A stretch of 64,000 bases of DNA, from NCBI GenBank assembly GCA_019671135.1, contig JAHRHY010000001.1, positions 2,356,001 through 2,420,000 of the forward strand, written 5' to 3'. Of this stretch, positions 12,520 through 23,830 are shown piece after piece (the stretch's first letter is position 1; each line of letters starts with the position of its first letter). This DNA is from Linnemannia hyalina. Taxonomy: Eukaryota; Mortierellomycota; Mortierellomycetes; Mortierellales; Mortierellaceae. Below the pieces are notes generated by a model. The model was not told the origin of the DNA and searched no databases. It saw nothing but the letters and a program-made list of their open reading frames with translations. A program made the translations under genes and the position numbers.

Positions 12520-14663
12520 GCACACAGTTTCTCTTGCTCTGCTTCATCTGGGTTGCTGGACTTCTTTCTTTATTTTCATTCTTATCTAATGCATATTCAT
12601 ATTTACCATTTACCATTTACCATTTACCATAATGCCATTGTCACTATCAAGGAAATAAATTTGCATTCTGCATTTTCGCATTTGACAAACTGTCACGACT
12701 GCTGCGCTGTGCATGACCTGAGTGTAGTTGAGTTGAGTGGATCATGAAAAATAGAACGAGGCACGACTGGAATATCTCCAGTTGCCAGCATGGACAGGTC
12801 AAAGGGTACATGTACGTGATATATTCAAAGTGTTGGCTCTCCAACAACGACAGCGACAACGTTATTCACATGGAAGCAGATGTCCACGACACCTGGCTTG
12901 CGGCGGAAAGTGCTAATGCGTTAATTCCAGACCAATATGGAGATTTTGGGTATTGAAATGCAAGCTGTTGCTAACAAGTGTGACCAAATCACCCAAAGTT
13001 GCAGAGGTTTCTTTTGAGGAGCTGTGTGGATCTGCTTTGCAGTCTGCAGCTGCCTAAAGATAAAAATATGAGCTATGAGTCCACCGACTCCGCCTTGTGG
13101 AACGTAGTAGCAGGCAGTTATAACCCCTCCCTTATTTCTTTTCTTTCTATTGTTTTATTGTTTTCTGAATGTGTCAAATAGGGACGCGAAAGAGCTACCA
13201 GGTGGTGATGGATGGTGGATGGTGAATAGTAATGACGCTGGGCGACTGCCAGGACGAGTTATTTTGAAGCTCTTGTTTTCGAAGAAGGATGCTTGGATAT
13301 ATTGGACATGATGGGTTATTGTTGGCTGTGGGGTGTGACAATTGAAGAGGCACCTGCATTTGTTGTTGACATCAGAGTAGTCTGAGACTTGCGTGCGTTC
13401 TTTCTGGGAAAAGGGAGGAAGATAAGATTCAAGAAAAAATTGCGTGAGGGCGAATCGGCTCAAAGGCGCGATATCGCATTTATATCCACATGGGCGTCCG
13501 TGATGCGTTGTTCTATGACTCTCTTTTTTTTTTTTTTACTTATCCGCCACCAATCCTGTGCACGAGAATGTCTCTTGAACGCGCAGCGAGGAGGAAGTGT
13601 GTCAAATGAATTTGGACTCGGGGGGGGGAGTGCCGTTTTGATATGTGTTTGAGCCTGAACTTTGAGGGTACTTGTGCGCCCCTCCTGTCAGTCTGTCTGC
13701 GTGTATGTCTGGAGGGATAAAGTAGATAATCATTCTGAAGGAGGATGGCGTCGATTTTTTTTGTTGGATGTAAACAAAAGCCGATTGTACATGTTGCGTG
13801 AACGATATTCCCTCGGTTGACCTGAGGTGGTGATGGGGTAGACTTGTTGTCCTTTGATGCGTCCAATATTTTTGTGTACGCTTGGTTCGCGTCGTCGTAA
13901 ACAAAAACACAAGATATGACGAGAGGAGGACGAGAGGCATGACCACACACAAACAAGTATCACCGGTCATTCCACTGCCCTTTCTCTTTGCCCATTTTTT
14001 TTCCCACCCACTCGCTACTTGAAGGACGACGAAGAAAGAGAGAAGGGAAGAAGAGTATCAGAATGGCGCCGATGACTTGGATGAGGTGGATGGGCTAAGT
14101 TTCTCTACTCTGCGCCAATAGGGAGACGGGAATTGAGGTCGTTCTCTTCCAAGTCCTGAAGAGCAGAAAAACAGAACATGTCCGAAGTATCCTTCACCAC
14201 TCCAACACCAAAGACGCTCCTCCGAGAACACACGCATGGATTGAGGGAGAATGGTGTCATTTTCTACTCCCTGGCCACTTCTCTCTTTCTCACATATCAT
14301 TTTTGCCCCCTTACTTCTAATGAAATCGTGGAAAGGAACTCCCACGATTACGTTCTCGCAAGAATAATCAAGCATGAATGGGTCTGGTGTTCACACGAAA
14401 GCAGAACAAGAAGGGAAATAAAGAAGGAGACAGTAAGAAGATAAGGAAGCAGGTAAGAAAGACGCTGAGGTTACGACATGGTATGAATGATGCAAGGAAA
14501 GATGGGGTGCGAGCGCGCGCCCTGCCCTGCCCAATGGTGTGGGGAAAGACAGACAAGGCTGACAGAGGACCCAGCCGTTTTGCATTGTGTGAATAGATGC
14601 ACAATAGAGCATTTTGTTCGGACAAAAGACACCAATCCCGGACAGAGGGGGTCCGTGTCCCTA

Positions 14664-14681
14664 TATAAATCGATGGGGAGA
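14664..14681 (+). promoter_or_regulatory. Distal copy of TATA-containing 18-mer upstream of catalase
   Basis: The 18-mer TATAAATCGATGGGGAGA occurs here and again, perfectly, at 14971-14988, 307 bases apart and in the same orientation. This copy is 408 bases upstream of the catalase ATG. It may be a duplicated core promoter giving a second start site, or a remnant. Confidence 0.45.
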
Positions 14682-14970
14682 CAACTCGTGGAATCCTTGC
14701 TGGTTGCGCCTCAGAACGCAACAGTTCCGTCATTTGCTGTCGCTGTCTCCAACGAGGTCTTCTGGAAGGAAATCTCTTCTTCTGTTCGTGAAGCTCGCCG
14801 CGTTGTCGGGATATACATAACCGTCTTCAATCTACTGTGCATTATCTCTCGACCAATTCTTTGCTGTACTTACTGTACATGTACATTTTTCATGAGTGTC
14901 TAAGAACAGAATAGATACAACACAAAGGTAAGGTATCTTCAGTTTTCGTGACTGGTAACGATGTAAGGGA

Positions 14971-14988
14971 TATAAATCGATGGGGAGA
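14971..14988 (+). promoter_or_regulatory. Proximal TATA element of the catalase gene
   Basis: TATAAAT at 14971-14977, followed by CGATGGGGAGA, lies 101 bases upstream of the catalase start codon. It precedes a T/C-rich stretch and a CA-rich leader. The spacing fits a TATA box with transcription starting near 15000-15020. Confidence 0.6.
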
Positions 14989-15071
14989 GTTCGGATTTTT
15001 TTTCTCTTTCTTTCTTTATCCATAACACACGCGCACTTCCCTATCCAAAACACATACTCATCTTGAACAAC

Positions 15072-17375
15072 ATGGTTCACCACACACAAGCTCCCACCAT
15101 CCTGGCCACCCCCAACCACAACATCCTCACCACCGCCAACGGTAAGCTCATTCGGATCCATGCATCCGCGCTATTGTGGAGAGTGAGCGACAAACGAATT
15201 CGGAAATTTATTTCCGAAGCTGTGGTCTCCAGCCATGTCTGCGCAGCCCATTAAACCATATGAACACTCGCTTACTTTCCCACACATACACGTTCACTCC
15301 TTCATATCAAAGGTAACCCTGTGGATGATAACCAGAACTCCTTGACCGCCGGCGAGTTTGGTCCTATTCTGCTCCAGGACTTCCACCTCATCGATAAGCT
15401 GTCCCATTTTGACCGTGAGCGCATTCCCGAGCGTGTCGTCCACGCCAAGGGAGCTGGAGCCCATGGGCATTTTGGTAAGTTGTCCTTATACATTCGGTGT
15501 CAAAGAGGGAGAGGATGTTTGCTGGCATAATGCTTTCATTGTTGTTAAGGGACATATTTGTTCACCGTGGGAGTTTCCGGCGTCATCCCCCCTATCATAT
15601 CTATTACGCGCGTTCGCCTTTTGCTCTTTCTCTTTCCTCATTCGCAAAACGTTTTTCTCCACCATTTCTTCGCCGTGCGCAGAGGTCACGGCGGATTTGT
15701 CAAAGTTGACTTCGGCCAAATTTCTGGCCAAGCCTGGCATCAAGACCCCCGTCTTTGCTCGCTTCTCGACCGTCGGAGGCGAGAGGGGTACTAGCGACTC
15801 TTTCCGTGACCCCCGTGGATTCGCCCTCAAGTTCTACACCGAGGAGGGTAACTGGGACATGGTCGGCAACAACACCCCTGTCTTCTTCATGTAAGTTCTC
15901 TTCTCCATTGTCTTCGTTATTTGCCCATTAAGGTGCCATTGAGGGAAGGATGGGGAAATATAAGATGATGCCATGGGGGAAGGTTGCTAGCACTACTAAG
16001 CGTCCTCACCCAGACAACAACTAACGTCGTCTTCCCCTTTCTTGACTATTCTTCCAACACTTCCAACTATTCGAATCAGTCGTGACCCGCTCAAATTCCC
16101 CGACTTTATCCACACCCAGAAGCGCAACCCCCAGACGAACCTGAAGGACCCCGACGCTTACTGGGATTTCCTCTCGCTCTCCCACGAGTCCCTCCACCAG
16201 GTCACGATCTTGTTCTCCAACCGTGGTACCCCTGCAGGTTACCGCCACATGGACGGATTCTCGTCCCACACCTTGAAGCTGGTCAATGCTCAAGGCGAGG
16301 CCCACCTGGTCAAGTGGCACTTCAAGACCGACCAAGGGATCAAGAACTGGAGCGCGGAGGAGGCTGCCGAGTTGGACAAGACCAACCCCGATAGCTCGAC
16401 TGAGGATCTGTTCAATGCGATCGATAAGGGAGATTTCCCTTCGTGGACTGTTCACCTCCAGGTCATGAAGGAGGCCGATGCCGCTAACTACAAGTGGAAC
16501 GTCTTCGGTATGTGTCTCTTTACCTGTTCTTCTTTTCATCGTTATTTTCTCTGCTCTATCGCTGCTCTTTTCTGTTCTCTTTTTATCATCATCTTTTCTA
16601 TCATCATCATTACCATTGTCTGTGTTACGACGTCTATGTTCACTATCCTGTCATTTTCTGAGTTTGAAAGCTGAATGCTTAATGTTAATTTGCTTCCTTC
16701 AATTCCTATTACTTCACACCCCTTTTTTCCCTCCAAATAGATGTCACGAAAGTTTGGCCACATTCAGACTACCCTCTGCAAAAGATCGGCAAGTTGACAC
16801 TGGACCGCAACCCCCAGAACTACTTTGCCGAAGTCGAGCAGGTCGCCTTCTCGCCCTCGCACATGGTCCCCGGAATCGATGTTACGAACGACAAGATGCT
16901 CCAGGGTCGTCTCTTCTCCTACCCCGACACCCACCGCCACCGCCTTGGGGCCAATTACCTCCAGTTGCCCATCAACCAACCCTACCGTACCAATGTCAAC
17001 CACCACCAGCGTGATGGCCCCGCGACCTACTCCCAGAATTTCAACAACTACCCCAACTATGAGCCCCAGTCTAAGGACCCCAAGGGCCCCGCTCAGCAAT
17101 TGCACGACGTCCGTGCCAAGTACTCGTCTGTGACGTTGAACGGACAAACGGGTCGGTACCCCCACCGCAAGTCGGATGATGACTACAAGCAGCCTGGTGA
17201 TCTGTACCGTCTGTTGAAGGGCAAGGAGCAAGACGATCTTGTTTCCAACCTTGTGGGCCATATGATCAAGGTCAAGAACCCGGAAATTGTCAAGCGCCAG
17301 ATTGGGCACTTCACCAAGGCTGATCCCGAGTGGGGTCGTCGTGTCGAGGAGGGCCTCAAGGCTGCCAAGAAGTAA
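15072..17375 (+). CDS. Catalase (haem monofunctional)
   Basis: Exons 15072-15141, 15313-15474, 15683-15890, 16080-16507 and 16741-17375 join with phases 1, 1, 2 and 1 to give 500 aa. This is close to small-subunit catalases such as yeast Cta1 (515 aa). The enzyme converts hydrogen peroxide to water and oxygen. Key family residues are visible: catalytic His67 in [17 protein letters not shown], Asn140 in VGNNTPVFF and the proximal haem ligand Tyr350 in [24 protein letters not shown] and the IRDP/FIHTQKR segment are also present. No signal peptide is seen. The C terminus KAAKK is not a standard SKL-type peroxisomal signal, so location is uncertain (cytosol or peroxisome by an internal signal). 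The residue between GAGA and G in the catalytic-histidine segment is His, where many catalases have Phe. An AATAAA lies about 90 bases after the stop. Confidence 0.96.
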
Positions 17376-17463
17376 AGTTGCTGTGCTTCTTCTCTCCTGA
17401 AGGAAACGTAGTAATCCTTGTACATATCAATGTCTATATGCCTCCGTTTCGATCGCTGATGCG

Positions 17464-17469
17464 AATAAA
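17464..17469 (+). terminator. Putative polyadenylation signal of catalase
   Basis: An AATAAA hexamer followed by an A run lies 89 bases beyond the catalase stop codon, a usual distance for a fungal poly(A) signal. The rest of 17376-17963 holds no supported gene. Confidence 0.4.
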
Positions 17470-17963
17470 AAAAAAGACCGCTCTCATTATTCTTTGCGAT
17501 TGAAGTTGATCTGGCATGTCCGTTTGTCAGCCAGCAAATGTCAAGGGCATGGATATATGTCAATATGTCATCCTCCTTCCATCGCTCTCATATTTTTACC
17601 ACCCTCCCAAGTTGTTACACCAAAACGTGCTATGGTCCCCAACCACCGTCATGTCTTTTTTTCGGAGGAAGGTGGAAAGAGTGATAAAATTGGAGGGTGA
17701 TGGATCACGTTTACTCTTGCACAAACCTTGAAGACGAGCATTGATGCGGAGAAGCAAGAAATAACTTGGTTTGAACAGAAGACCAGTCTTCGCTTGTTAT
17801 TTTCACTTCCCTCTCTTTCATTGCTTCGCTTCGTTCCTCCCTTCTTCCCCTCCTTCCCTCTTTCTTCGCTGTCCACTTCATAACGCCGCTCCAACCAACC
17901 CGCATTCACAATCCTTCACCACTCTTCCATCCCTTCCATTGCACATCCGGTCGGTCATCGTCC

Positions 17964-19870
17964 ATGCAGGCACGCTTTGTCGACTTTAGCGAGTTACTCA
18001 TTCACTTGGTGACCTACCTCTACCCGCCTGACTTGCTCTCATGTGTCCAAGTCAATCGCACCTGGCATCAAGTCTTCATCCCGGTCCTCTGGCGGTCGAT
18101 TGACGACTCTACGCACTGCTGGGTCGATCTCAAGAAATATATCCCGCCCAAATCGAAACCTCCGTGGGAAGCAACACACAGAACATTGTCACCCCAAGAC
18201 AAGGACAAGGACAAAGACGAGAGCGGCGACTCGCTTTTTGCAGCGTTTGCAAAGTATGGACACCACATCCTCGAACTCAAGATTCATTGAGTCTTGGTCC
18301 TCGAGGCTGCTAGTCGAGGGAGACACATGTACTGGATTAGAATCCTTGGTTGTCGAGTTGAAGGTGCTTGCAGAGAGTCGATCTGTGCTGGACACACGAT
18401 TATCGGAACCCCTGTTTCTGGATCATCTGACTGAGTTGGACCTTCTACAGGAGCCACCAACAACGGATACCACCAAGTCCAAGAAGGCCGTCGAGGAAAC
18501 CGAATGGGTCAACACGCAGCACTTGTGGCATCTCTTCCGGACCAACCCAGGACTCATTCGGATTTCGAATCGACTCATCCATGCCATCCGAAAATTTCTT
18601 GGGCGTTTCGGCCGACTTTTGTTATGCAACAGCTCGACTGTTCAAGAACCTCAAGGAGTTCAAGGGAAAGCGCAATGTTTTCGACAACGTGGAGTTCTGG
18701 ACGCTTCTAGACCTTCTTCCGTCAGGAATTGAATCTCTATCGATCGATTCTCGGCTCTTCCCTCTACCGACCCCGCTTCCGGAGCCTAGAAAGAATATAC
18801 GAGTCCTGGAAGCCAAAGGGAAGACGACGGTCAACGGACTGCTCACGATGTTTGGCGTGTTCCCAAACCTGGCGCGATTAGCTGTGGATGAGGTCCACAC
18901 GAACCCATAAACCCATCCGACTCTCGGTACTGCCTTCTCCTACCAGGTCCGCTAGGAGAGCTGTCTCTCAGGAGGCTTGACTGTGATCGTAATCTGAATT
19001 GGGACGAACTACTGGAGCACATCCCGGCCATGGTTGAATTTGAGAGTGGCGATATACTGGAGAACTGGATGCAGGGAAACTTTGGGCAACACTACCCAAA
19101 CCTAGAGTCATTCAGGACAATCCTGAATCCAGAGTTCATTGACGAGATGTGGCACCCACGAGAAAATTTCGACCACACCCATCAATTATTGGTCGCCAAT
19201 CGCCACCTCAAGGAATTCGACAGTGTCATGAACTTTGTGAAAATCGATCAGATGTTGCGACAGCCATGGGCTTGTATGGGGCTGGAGTGGTTGGTATGCA
19301 GTATTGTCGGTGTCGATCGATTGACGGAGGAGGAGGAGGAGGTTGTGGTAGCTGGGCTCAGAGTGCCAGGATACTCAACTGAGTTGACAGAGGACGAGAC
19401 GAGGGCGGTCGAAAAGTTCTACCGGTGTCGGGCACAACATCATGGAATGTACGATCGACTGGCCAGTCTGAAGCGTCTCAAGCACCTGGATCTGGGATAC
19501 GAGAACCGGTATCCGCCGTGGGCCGACATAGGGAAAAGGTACAGAGGAGAAGACGACAACTTGTACCTGAAATATATCGACCAACCCATGTTCGACACTT
19601 TGGAGTTGACACTGGAATCTGGGCTGGGTCGTTCAGCTGCGTTGAAGGATCTTGAGATGTTTGGGTTCGAGTGCATCAATCATCGAGTCGGCAAGGCTGG
19701 AATGGATGGCCAAGAGTTGGCCCAAGCTAAAGTTGATGTATGGTCTTGACAGGGCTCGGCTAATTCAAGATTGAGCATCAGAAGGCGGAGAAGACAGCAT
19801 TGAGAAAGTACTTTAGGCAGTTGCGTCTGGATGTTGTTCATGACAGCTTGTTTGCTGACTTTACCTATGT
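17964..19870 (+). pseudogene. F-box/LRR-like protein gene, multiply frameshifted
   Basis: The N terminus has an F-box-like start (ELLIHLVTYL then CVQVNRTWHQVFIPVLW). Homology to Mortierella F-box proteins then continues in successive frames. There is an in-frame stop at 18288-18290, then shifts near 18320, near 18570, between 18880 and 18905 and near 19690-19700, and a further change near 19773. The last segment carries the family's typical LRLDVVHDSLF ending near 19822-19865. No GT-AG intron explains the breaks. Neighbouring housekeeping genes read cleanly, so sequencing error is less likely than decay. Intact relatives would be SCF substrate receptors; this copy is probably non-functional. 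Confidence 0.75.
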
Positions 19871-20514
19871 TCACAACGTGAAGGATTGGACGAAGAGGCC
19901 TTTTTATTATCATTTGCAAATAAAAGCAAAGGAATTACCCCCTCCTTTTTCTTTTCCCTTTGGCTCACATTTTCTCTTTGTCTATGTTCTGCGTTTCGCC
20001 AGCGTTTGATGTGAGGAGAAGAGGGGGAATGATTGGTAGATAATTATTACGTTACGCGAAAAACACATCTCAATTATTTCGACGCGTCTTTTCTAGCGCG
20101 TTTGCATTTAGTAGTGACCGTCTGTTGAATACCACCAGTGATCATTACTGACGATTGGTTCTCACTGAGGCAAACTTTCTTCAATACCTGACATTCTTCA
20201 TTCTTCGGATGCCCCCCAACCCCCCACCAGTATACAGCAAAAGGCGATAGCAATCCCCTGAAAAGAGAACCCCTCATCAGGTTATCCCTTTCTCTGTTTT
20301 CGTCCAATTTTTTTAAAAATCTTTACCGAGGCCAGTCCAATGCTAACCCATGCACCCAAACCGACACAGTTGCACAAAAGCGACATCAAAATAATTATCT
20401 TTTTAACTCCTTGGTTGTTCTCGCTTGCCTTTATTTTTTTCTTTCTTCCTTTTCTTCTCTTTTCTTCATTTCTTTCACACATTACTCTTCGTTGTTACCA
20501 TTAAGGACAAGGAC
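19871..20514. other. Intergenic, no gene seen
   Basis: AT-rich stretch between the F-box pseudogene and the next F-box gene. It ends in a T/C-rich leader (20420-20510) immediately before the next start codon. Nothing coding is supported. Confidence 0.5.
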
Positions 20515-22179
20515 ATGGACACCCCACAACAGCGAGGGTCAGCAGCATCGGCAGGACAACTCCCAACAGAACTCATAGTCGCCATTGGACACCTCCTCGA
20601 CGGACACTCGCTCGTCACCTCTCTACGCGTCTGTCATCACTGGCACAATGCCCTCATTCCTGTCGTCTGGCATTCCATCACCCAGACCCAATGGCAGCAC
20701 CCTGCCTTCCCCATCCAACAACCCCGCGGTCAACGACAACCGCAGTCAGAGCAAGACCCTTTTACCGGACAACTCCCTCCGACACTTTTCCAAGTCCGAC
20801 AGCTGGAGTGGGTCTGCAACGCCAGTGAAAGCGGCGATCGTTTCTCCTCTTCGGGAAATCGCCCCAACCCATTGACCACCGCTACCCTGGCCCGGATACT
20901 TGATGCGATGCCGAACTTGGCCACGCTCTCGCTCCAGGTCTGGGTTTTAACGCCAGACCTTGCTTTCGGCTACGCCCTCCAGAAATTGAAGCGATTGAGA
21001 CGACTTTCGTACGACGTGCGTACTTTTTCCACTTTTCCGATCGAAGAGCTCTTCCTCCTCTTTTCTCGACTGGACGAGCTAGTAGTTTCTTCGAGGGCGT
21101 GGGAAAAGACGCGGCCAGAGGAATTGAACGATACCGGGGCATCTTTATCACCCACCACTGCCGCTCAAGACCTGTGGAAGCTCAAGAAACTGGGTATTGC
21201 TCGTGGGAACTTGCCGGTACTTCGACATTGCTCTGACAAGACGTTACGAGATCTTGTTATCCGACGAGAGCACATGATCAGCAACCATATCGACGCATCA
21301 GACTCGTTCCTCCCCATCCTACGGTTCTCGCATCTCGACTCTATACGTCTCCCGATTGAATCGTCGCCAGGTCAGCAGGAGGACGTTGTCTTGGTCCTCT
21401 CGTCACTGAGGCAGGCGCGCGAATTGGTTTTGGACGTTTCTGCTTTTAGCGATCTCGATTTTTTGAACTCGCCACCCACCATATTCGCATCAGCACGTCA
21501 ACAGCCCCTAATTCCTGAGCAGTGGATACAACGACAGCAACAACAAGTCATCGGTCAAGGGGACACTGCGGATGGTGGTGAAGTTGGTGACGATGGGCTG
21601 ATGGTTCTACCACGTCTGGAGCACTTGACGATTAACTTTATTCGCCCTTTGGTTGTGCACACCCGCCTGACTACCTTCCGGCGACTTATGATGACCCGTC
21701 CAAGGTTGAGGACCTTTGTGGTGACCAACTACGATGTCGATCCCGATATTCTGTTCGAGCAGTCGAGGGTCAGGGCCGAGAGGGATGGATGGGTTTGCAG
21801 GGACCTTGAAACCCTGAGCCTCAGTTTTCCCAAGGGCATTTATTCCAAAACCGCGGATGGGCGGAACTACACCTGGCAGTCGATCTATGGGCAGATTGGC
21901 AAGCTGACCAAGCTGAAGTCGCTTTCGCTTCGGTGTGTGGGGCTGCAGAGGAATGTTGAAGCAGGATTCAAACAGCTGGCTGGGGTGACTTGTCTGCAGG
22001 AGTTGACTATGATTGATGTCCGGTTCTTGAAGTGGACGGAGGAAGAGGTGGAGTTGTTGTTGCCATTGGTGCCTAAACTCAAGACTTTTAGTATGGGTCC
22101 GTTGCAGGATGCAGACTTTTTGTCTGTGGCTACTTGGCTCGTTGACAATAGTCGCCCTGATGTTCGCCTTGTGCGTTAA
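20515..22179 (+). CDS. F-box protein, family B (LRR-like C-terminal region)
   Basis: A single exon codes 554 aa. ATG 20515 (MDTPQQRGSA) is preferred because the upstream part of the frame is a translated pyrimidine-rich leader. The F-box spans about residues 16-56 (LPTELIVAIGHLLDG ... LRVCHHWHNALIPVVW). It is followed by the family-B signature WQHPAFPIQ and repeated leucine-rich stretches (LATLSLQVW, LKSLSLRCVGLQ, LQELTMIDVRFL) that look like degenerate LRRs. F-box proteins bind Skp1 and present substrates to SCF ubiquitin ligases; the substrate is unknown. The closest relative in the window is the gene at 38471-40165, sharing the PAFPIQQ motif and overall length. It appears intact. Confidence 0.85.
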   Translation: MDTPQQRGSAASAGQLPTELIVAIGHLLDGHSLVTSLRVCHHWHNALIPVVWHSITQTQWQHPAFPIQQPRGQRQPQSEQDPFTGQLPPTLFQVRQLEWVCNASESGDRFSSSGNRPNPLTTATLARILDAMPNLATLSLQVWVLTPDLAFGYALQKLKRLRRLSYDVRTFSTFPIEELFLLFSRLDELVVSSRAWEKTRPEELNDTGASLSPTTAAQDLWKLKKLGIARGNLPVLRHCSDKTLRDLVIRREHMISNHIDASDSFLPILRFSHLDSIRLPIESSPGQQEDVVLVLSSLRQARELVLDVSAFSDLDFLNSPPTIFASARQQPLIPEQWIQRQQQQVIGQGDTADGGEVGDDGLMVLPRLEHLTINFIRPLVVHTRLTTFRRLMMTRPRLRTFVVTNYDVDPDILFEQSRVRAERDGWVCRDLETLSLSFPKGIYSKTADGRNYTWQSIYGQIGKLTKLKSLSLRCVGLQRNVEAGFKQLAGVTCLQELTMIDVRFLKWTEEEVELLLPLVPKLKTFSMGPLQDADFLSVATWLVDNSRPDVRLVR

Positions 22180-22579
22180 TTAAAGATTCCCCTTTTTTTA
22201 TGTCTGTTGCTTTGTACTTTTTTGGAATGAATTGGAAAAGGTAAAAAAGGGAGCAAGCACCGTATCAATTAGCAGCATGAAGTATGGAAAAGTAGGTGTC
22301 CGTTTTTCGTCTTTGACACTTCTCACTCTTTTTCCTTTCTTTTTTTCTTTTGATCTCCTTCTCACTAAACTACCATCATCGACCTCTCATCAACCAACAC
22401 CGACCAGGGACTAATCAACGACAAAACAGCGCCACGGACAACGATGCCTCTCAACAACACCATTACAGTCCTGAGGGGGGGGGGGTTGTCCAGGGGGCAG
22501 TGAGACCAACAACACGTTGACGACTTGTACACTTGGCAGTGCTGCCATTGGTGGATCGCTGAAGAAAAAGAAGTTCTGG
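22180..22579. other. Short intergenic stretch with G run
   Basis: Contains the 3' flank of the preceding F-box gene and a run of nine G near 22478-22486, which would make this position error-prone in sequencing. No gene is supported. Confidence 0.45.
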
Positions 22580-23038
22580 GACGTGAAGGAACTTGCGTAC
22601 ACTGGAGATCGACTCCACACCCATACCCACATTTGATTCTCACAGACAGGGCGACAATGGGAATATGTTGGTGCTCCCCGCAGTTCAGAGCAGGATTCTT
22701 TTTGGGTACATCTCGACCGTTTACCTTAGACTCGAGCATCTGAACTTCAAAACCCCCGCCTTTCGTAGTGACGGCTAGAGGAGAAGTACCAAGTTTCGCT
22801 GTCAGAGCTGGCGCCAGGGCAGTAGATGCAGAAAGGCAATCAGTACGAAGAACTGAAAGAGTCGTTGCAGATCTTGGGCTTGTTATCTAAGGTCAAGAAA
22901 GTGATCGAGTCGATGGAGGATCCTGGGTTCCGGTCCCTCCCTACGTTGGAGGGGTTTTCGTTTGACGGTGTGCTCCCTCAGCGGCCTGCGGACGAAATCA
23001 AACGCTTATTTCCAAGGAATCGTTGGTTCGTTCGTTGA
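22580..23038 (+). pseudogene. C-terminal fragment of a family-A F-box gene
   Basis: Translation shows pieces of the family-A C terminus in order: LRTLEIDS near 22590, VQSRILFGYISTVYLRLEHL at about 22683-22740, then, after a stop and a frame change, LQILGLLSKVKKVIES and LPTLEGFSFDGVL up to the stop at 23036-23038. They align with VQSRIIFGYISRVFPMLEEL and LRNLGLLKDVKEMVKEM of the gene at 25221-27380. No F-box remains. A second fragment with the same end lies nearby in the opposite orientation. Confidence 0.7.
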
Positions 23039-23479
23039 GCGAAGACTTGAATAAATAAGGAGGAAAAATAAAGAAAAAAAGGAAGGAGGAAAGAGAGCAG
23101 TAAAAGAGGAAGGAAATAAAGAAGGAAAAGGAAGGACAGAAGAATGAAAATGCGAAAGCAAGAAAGAAAGATAGCAAAAAGAAGAGAGGGGGTACTTATA
23201 CCTGTCTGTCTTTATGGGTGACAGCACGGAGCCATCATAAAGGTAAGTGATGTATGCGCGATTATCTTGGAAGTTCACGACCAAAGGGATCAAACGCCGT
23301 TCACCTTGTCTCAATTGAACGCACTCTGTCTTACCCACCAGTCGGTTTCCGGGGTCAAGGCCGCTTGCTCTTGCAGTAAGTGCGACATCAAGGGAGACAA
23401 AGCTATTTAGCGAAGGAGTAGACAAGTGAAAAAAAAAGTGTATGGCTAACGTGGGGACCAACATTGTCCTCCACCCGCC
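23039..23479. other. Purine-rich spacer between two inverted F-box fragments
   Basis: Purine-rich on the + strand for the first 150 bases, then unassigned. No gene is supported. The open frame on the minus strand here is a read-through beyond the fragment at 23480-23830. Confidence 0.45.
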
Positions 23480-23830
23480 AACTCCCTTCGCAGGTCGCGC
23501 AAAGTATGGGTGTCTAAGAGAGAGTCCCTCCAGCGATGGTAACAGCTGCCATGATCCAGGTCCAACCTCCTTGACAATCTCATTCACATCCTTAATGATT
23601 CCCAGGTTTTGAGACTGTCTCCAGACCTTGGCATCCCCCGAACCGACGACAGTCCTCGCAGTGGCAAACCCCTCACATCGTATTCTGTCCGCTACTATTT
23701 TTCTCTCTCTGACCCGTTTTGCTGTCACTTCTTGACTTCCTTCCATCTCAACCATCTCGACTCGAAGGTTTGCCCTGACGGCTTCACCCAGTCCAAGTCA
23801 ACTTCCTTAACAGGGAGAGAGCCGACATAG
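23480..23830 (-). pseudogene. C-terminal fragment of a family-A F-box gene (minus strand)
   Basis: On the minus strand KEVDLDWVKPSGQTFESRW (from about 23820) is followed by a frame change and stop, then SQNLGIIKDVNEIVKEV and LLPSLEGLSLRHPYFARPAK. It matches the end of the gene at 25221-27380 (REVDLDWMIPSGHTFRSRW, LRNLGLLKDVKEMVKEM, LEGLSLRHSYFVWPENE). It is truncated at the 5' end and frameshifted. It lies in the same orientation as the tandem family-A genes downstream and probably is their decayed neighbour. Confidence 0.7.

Larger units (their letters stand above)
12520..15071. other. Intergenic region between glycogenin and catalase
   Basis: About 2.5 kb without a recognisable gene. It contains a heptamer repeat (TTTACCA, four copies) near 12602-12630, a T run near 13528-13538, a nine-base G run near 13621, and an 18-nt TATA-containing motif present twice (described separately). 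Small open frames on both strands overlap one another and show no domain, no family resemblance and no splice pattern, so I left them out. The final about 100 nt form a pyrimidine- and CA-rich catalase leader. Confidence 0.5.

Noticed and set aside
13540..13956. Open frame of 138 codons on the minus strand between glycogenin and catalase
   Set aside because: Two other frames on the same strand are equally open, composition is not protein-like, and no domain or splice pattern is visible.
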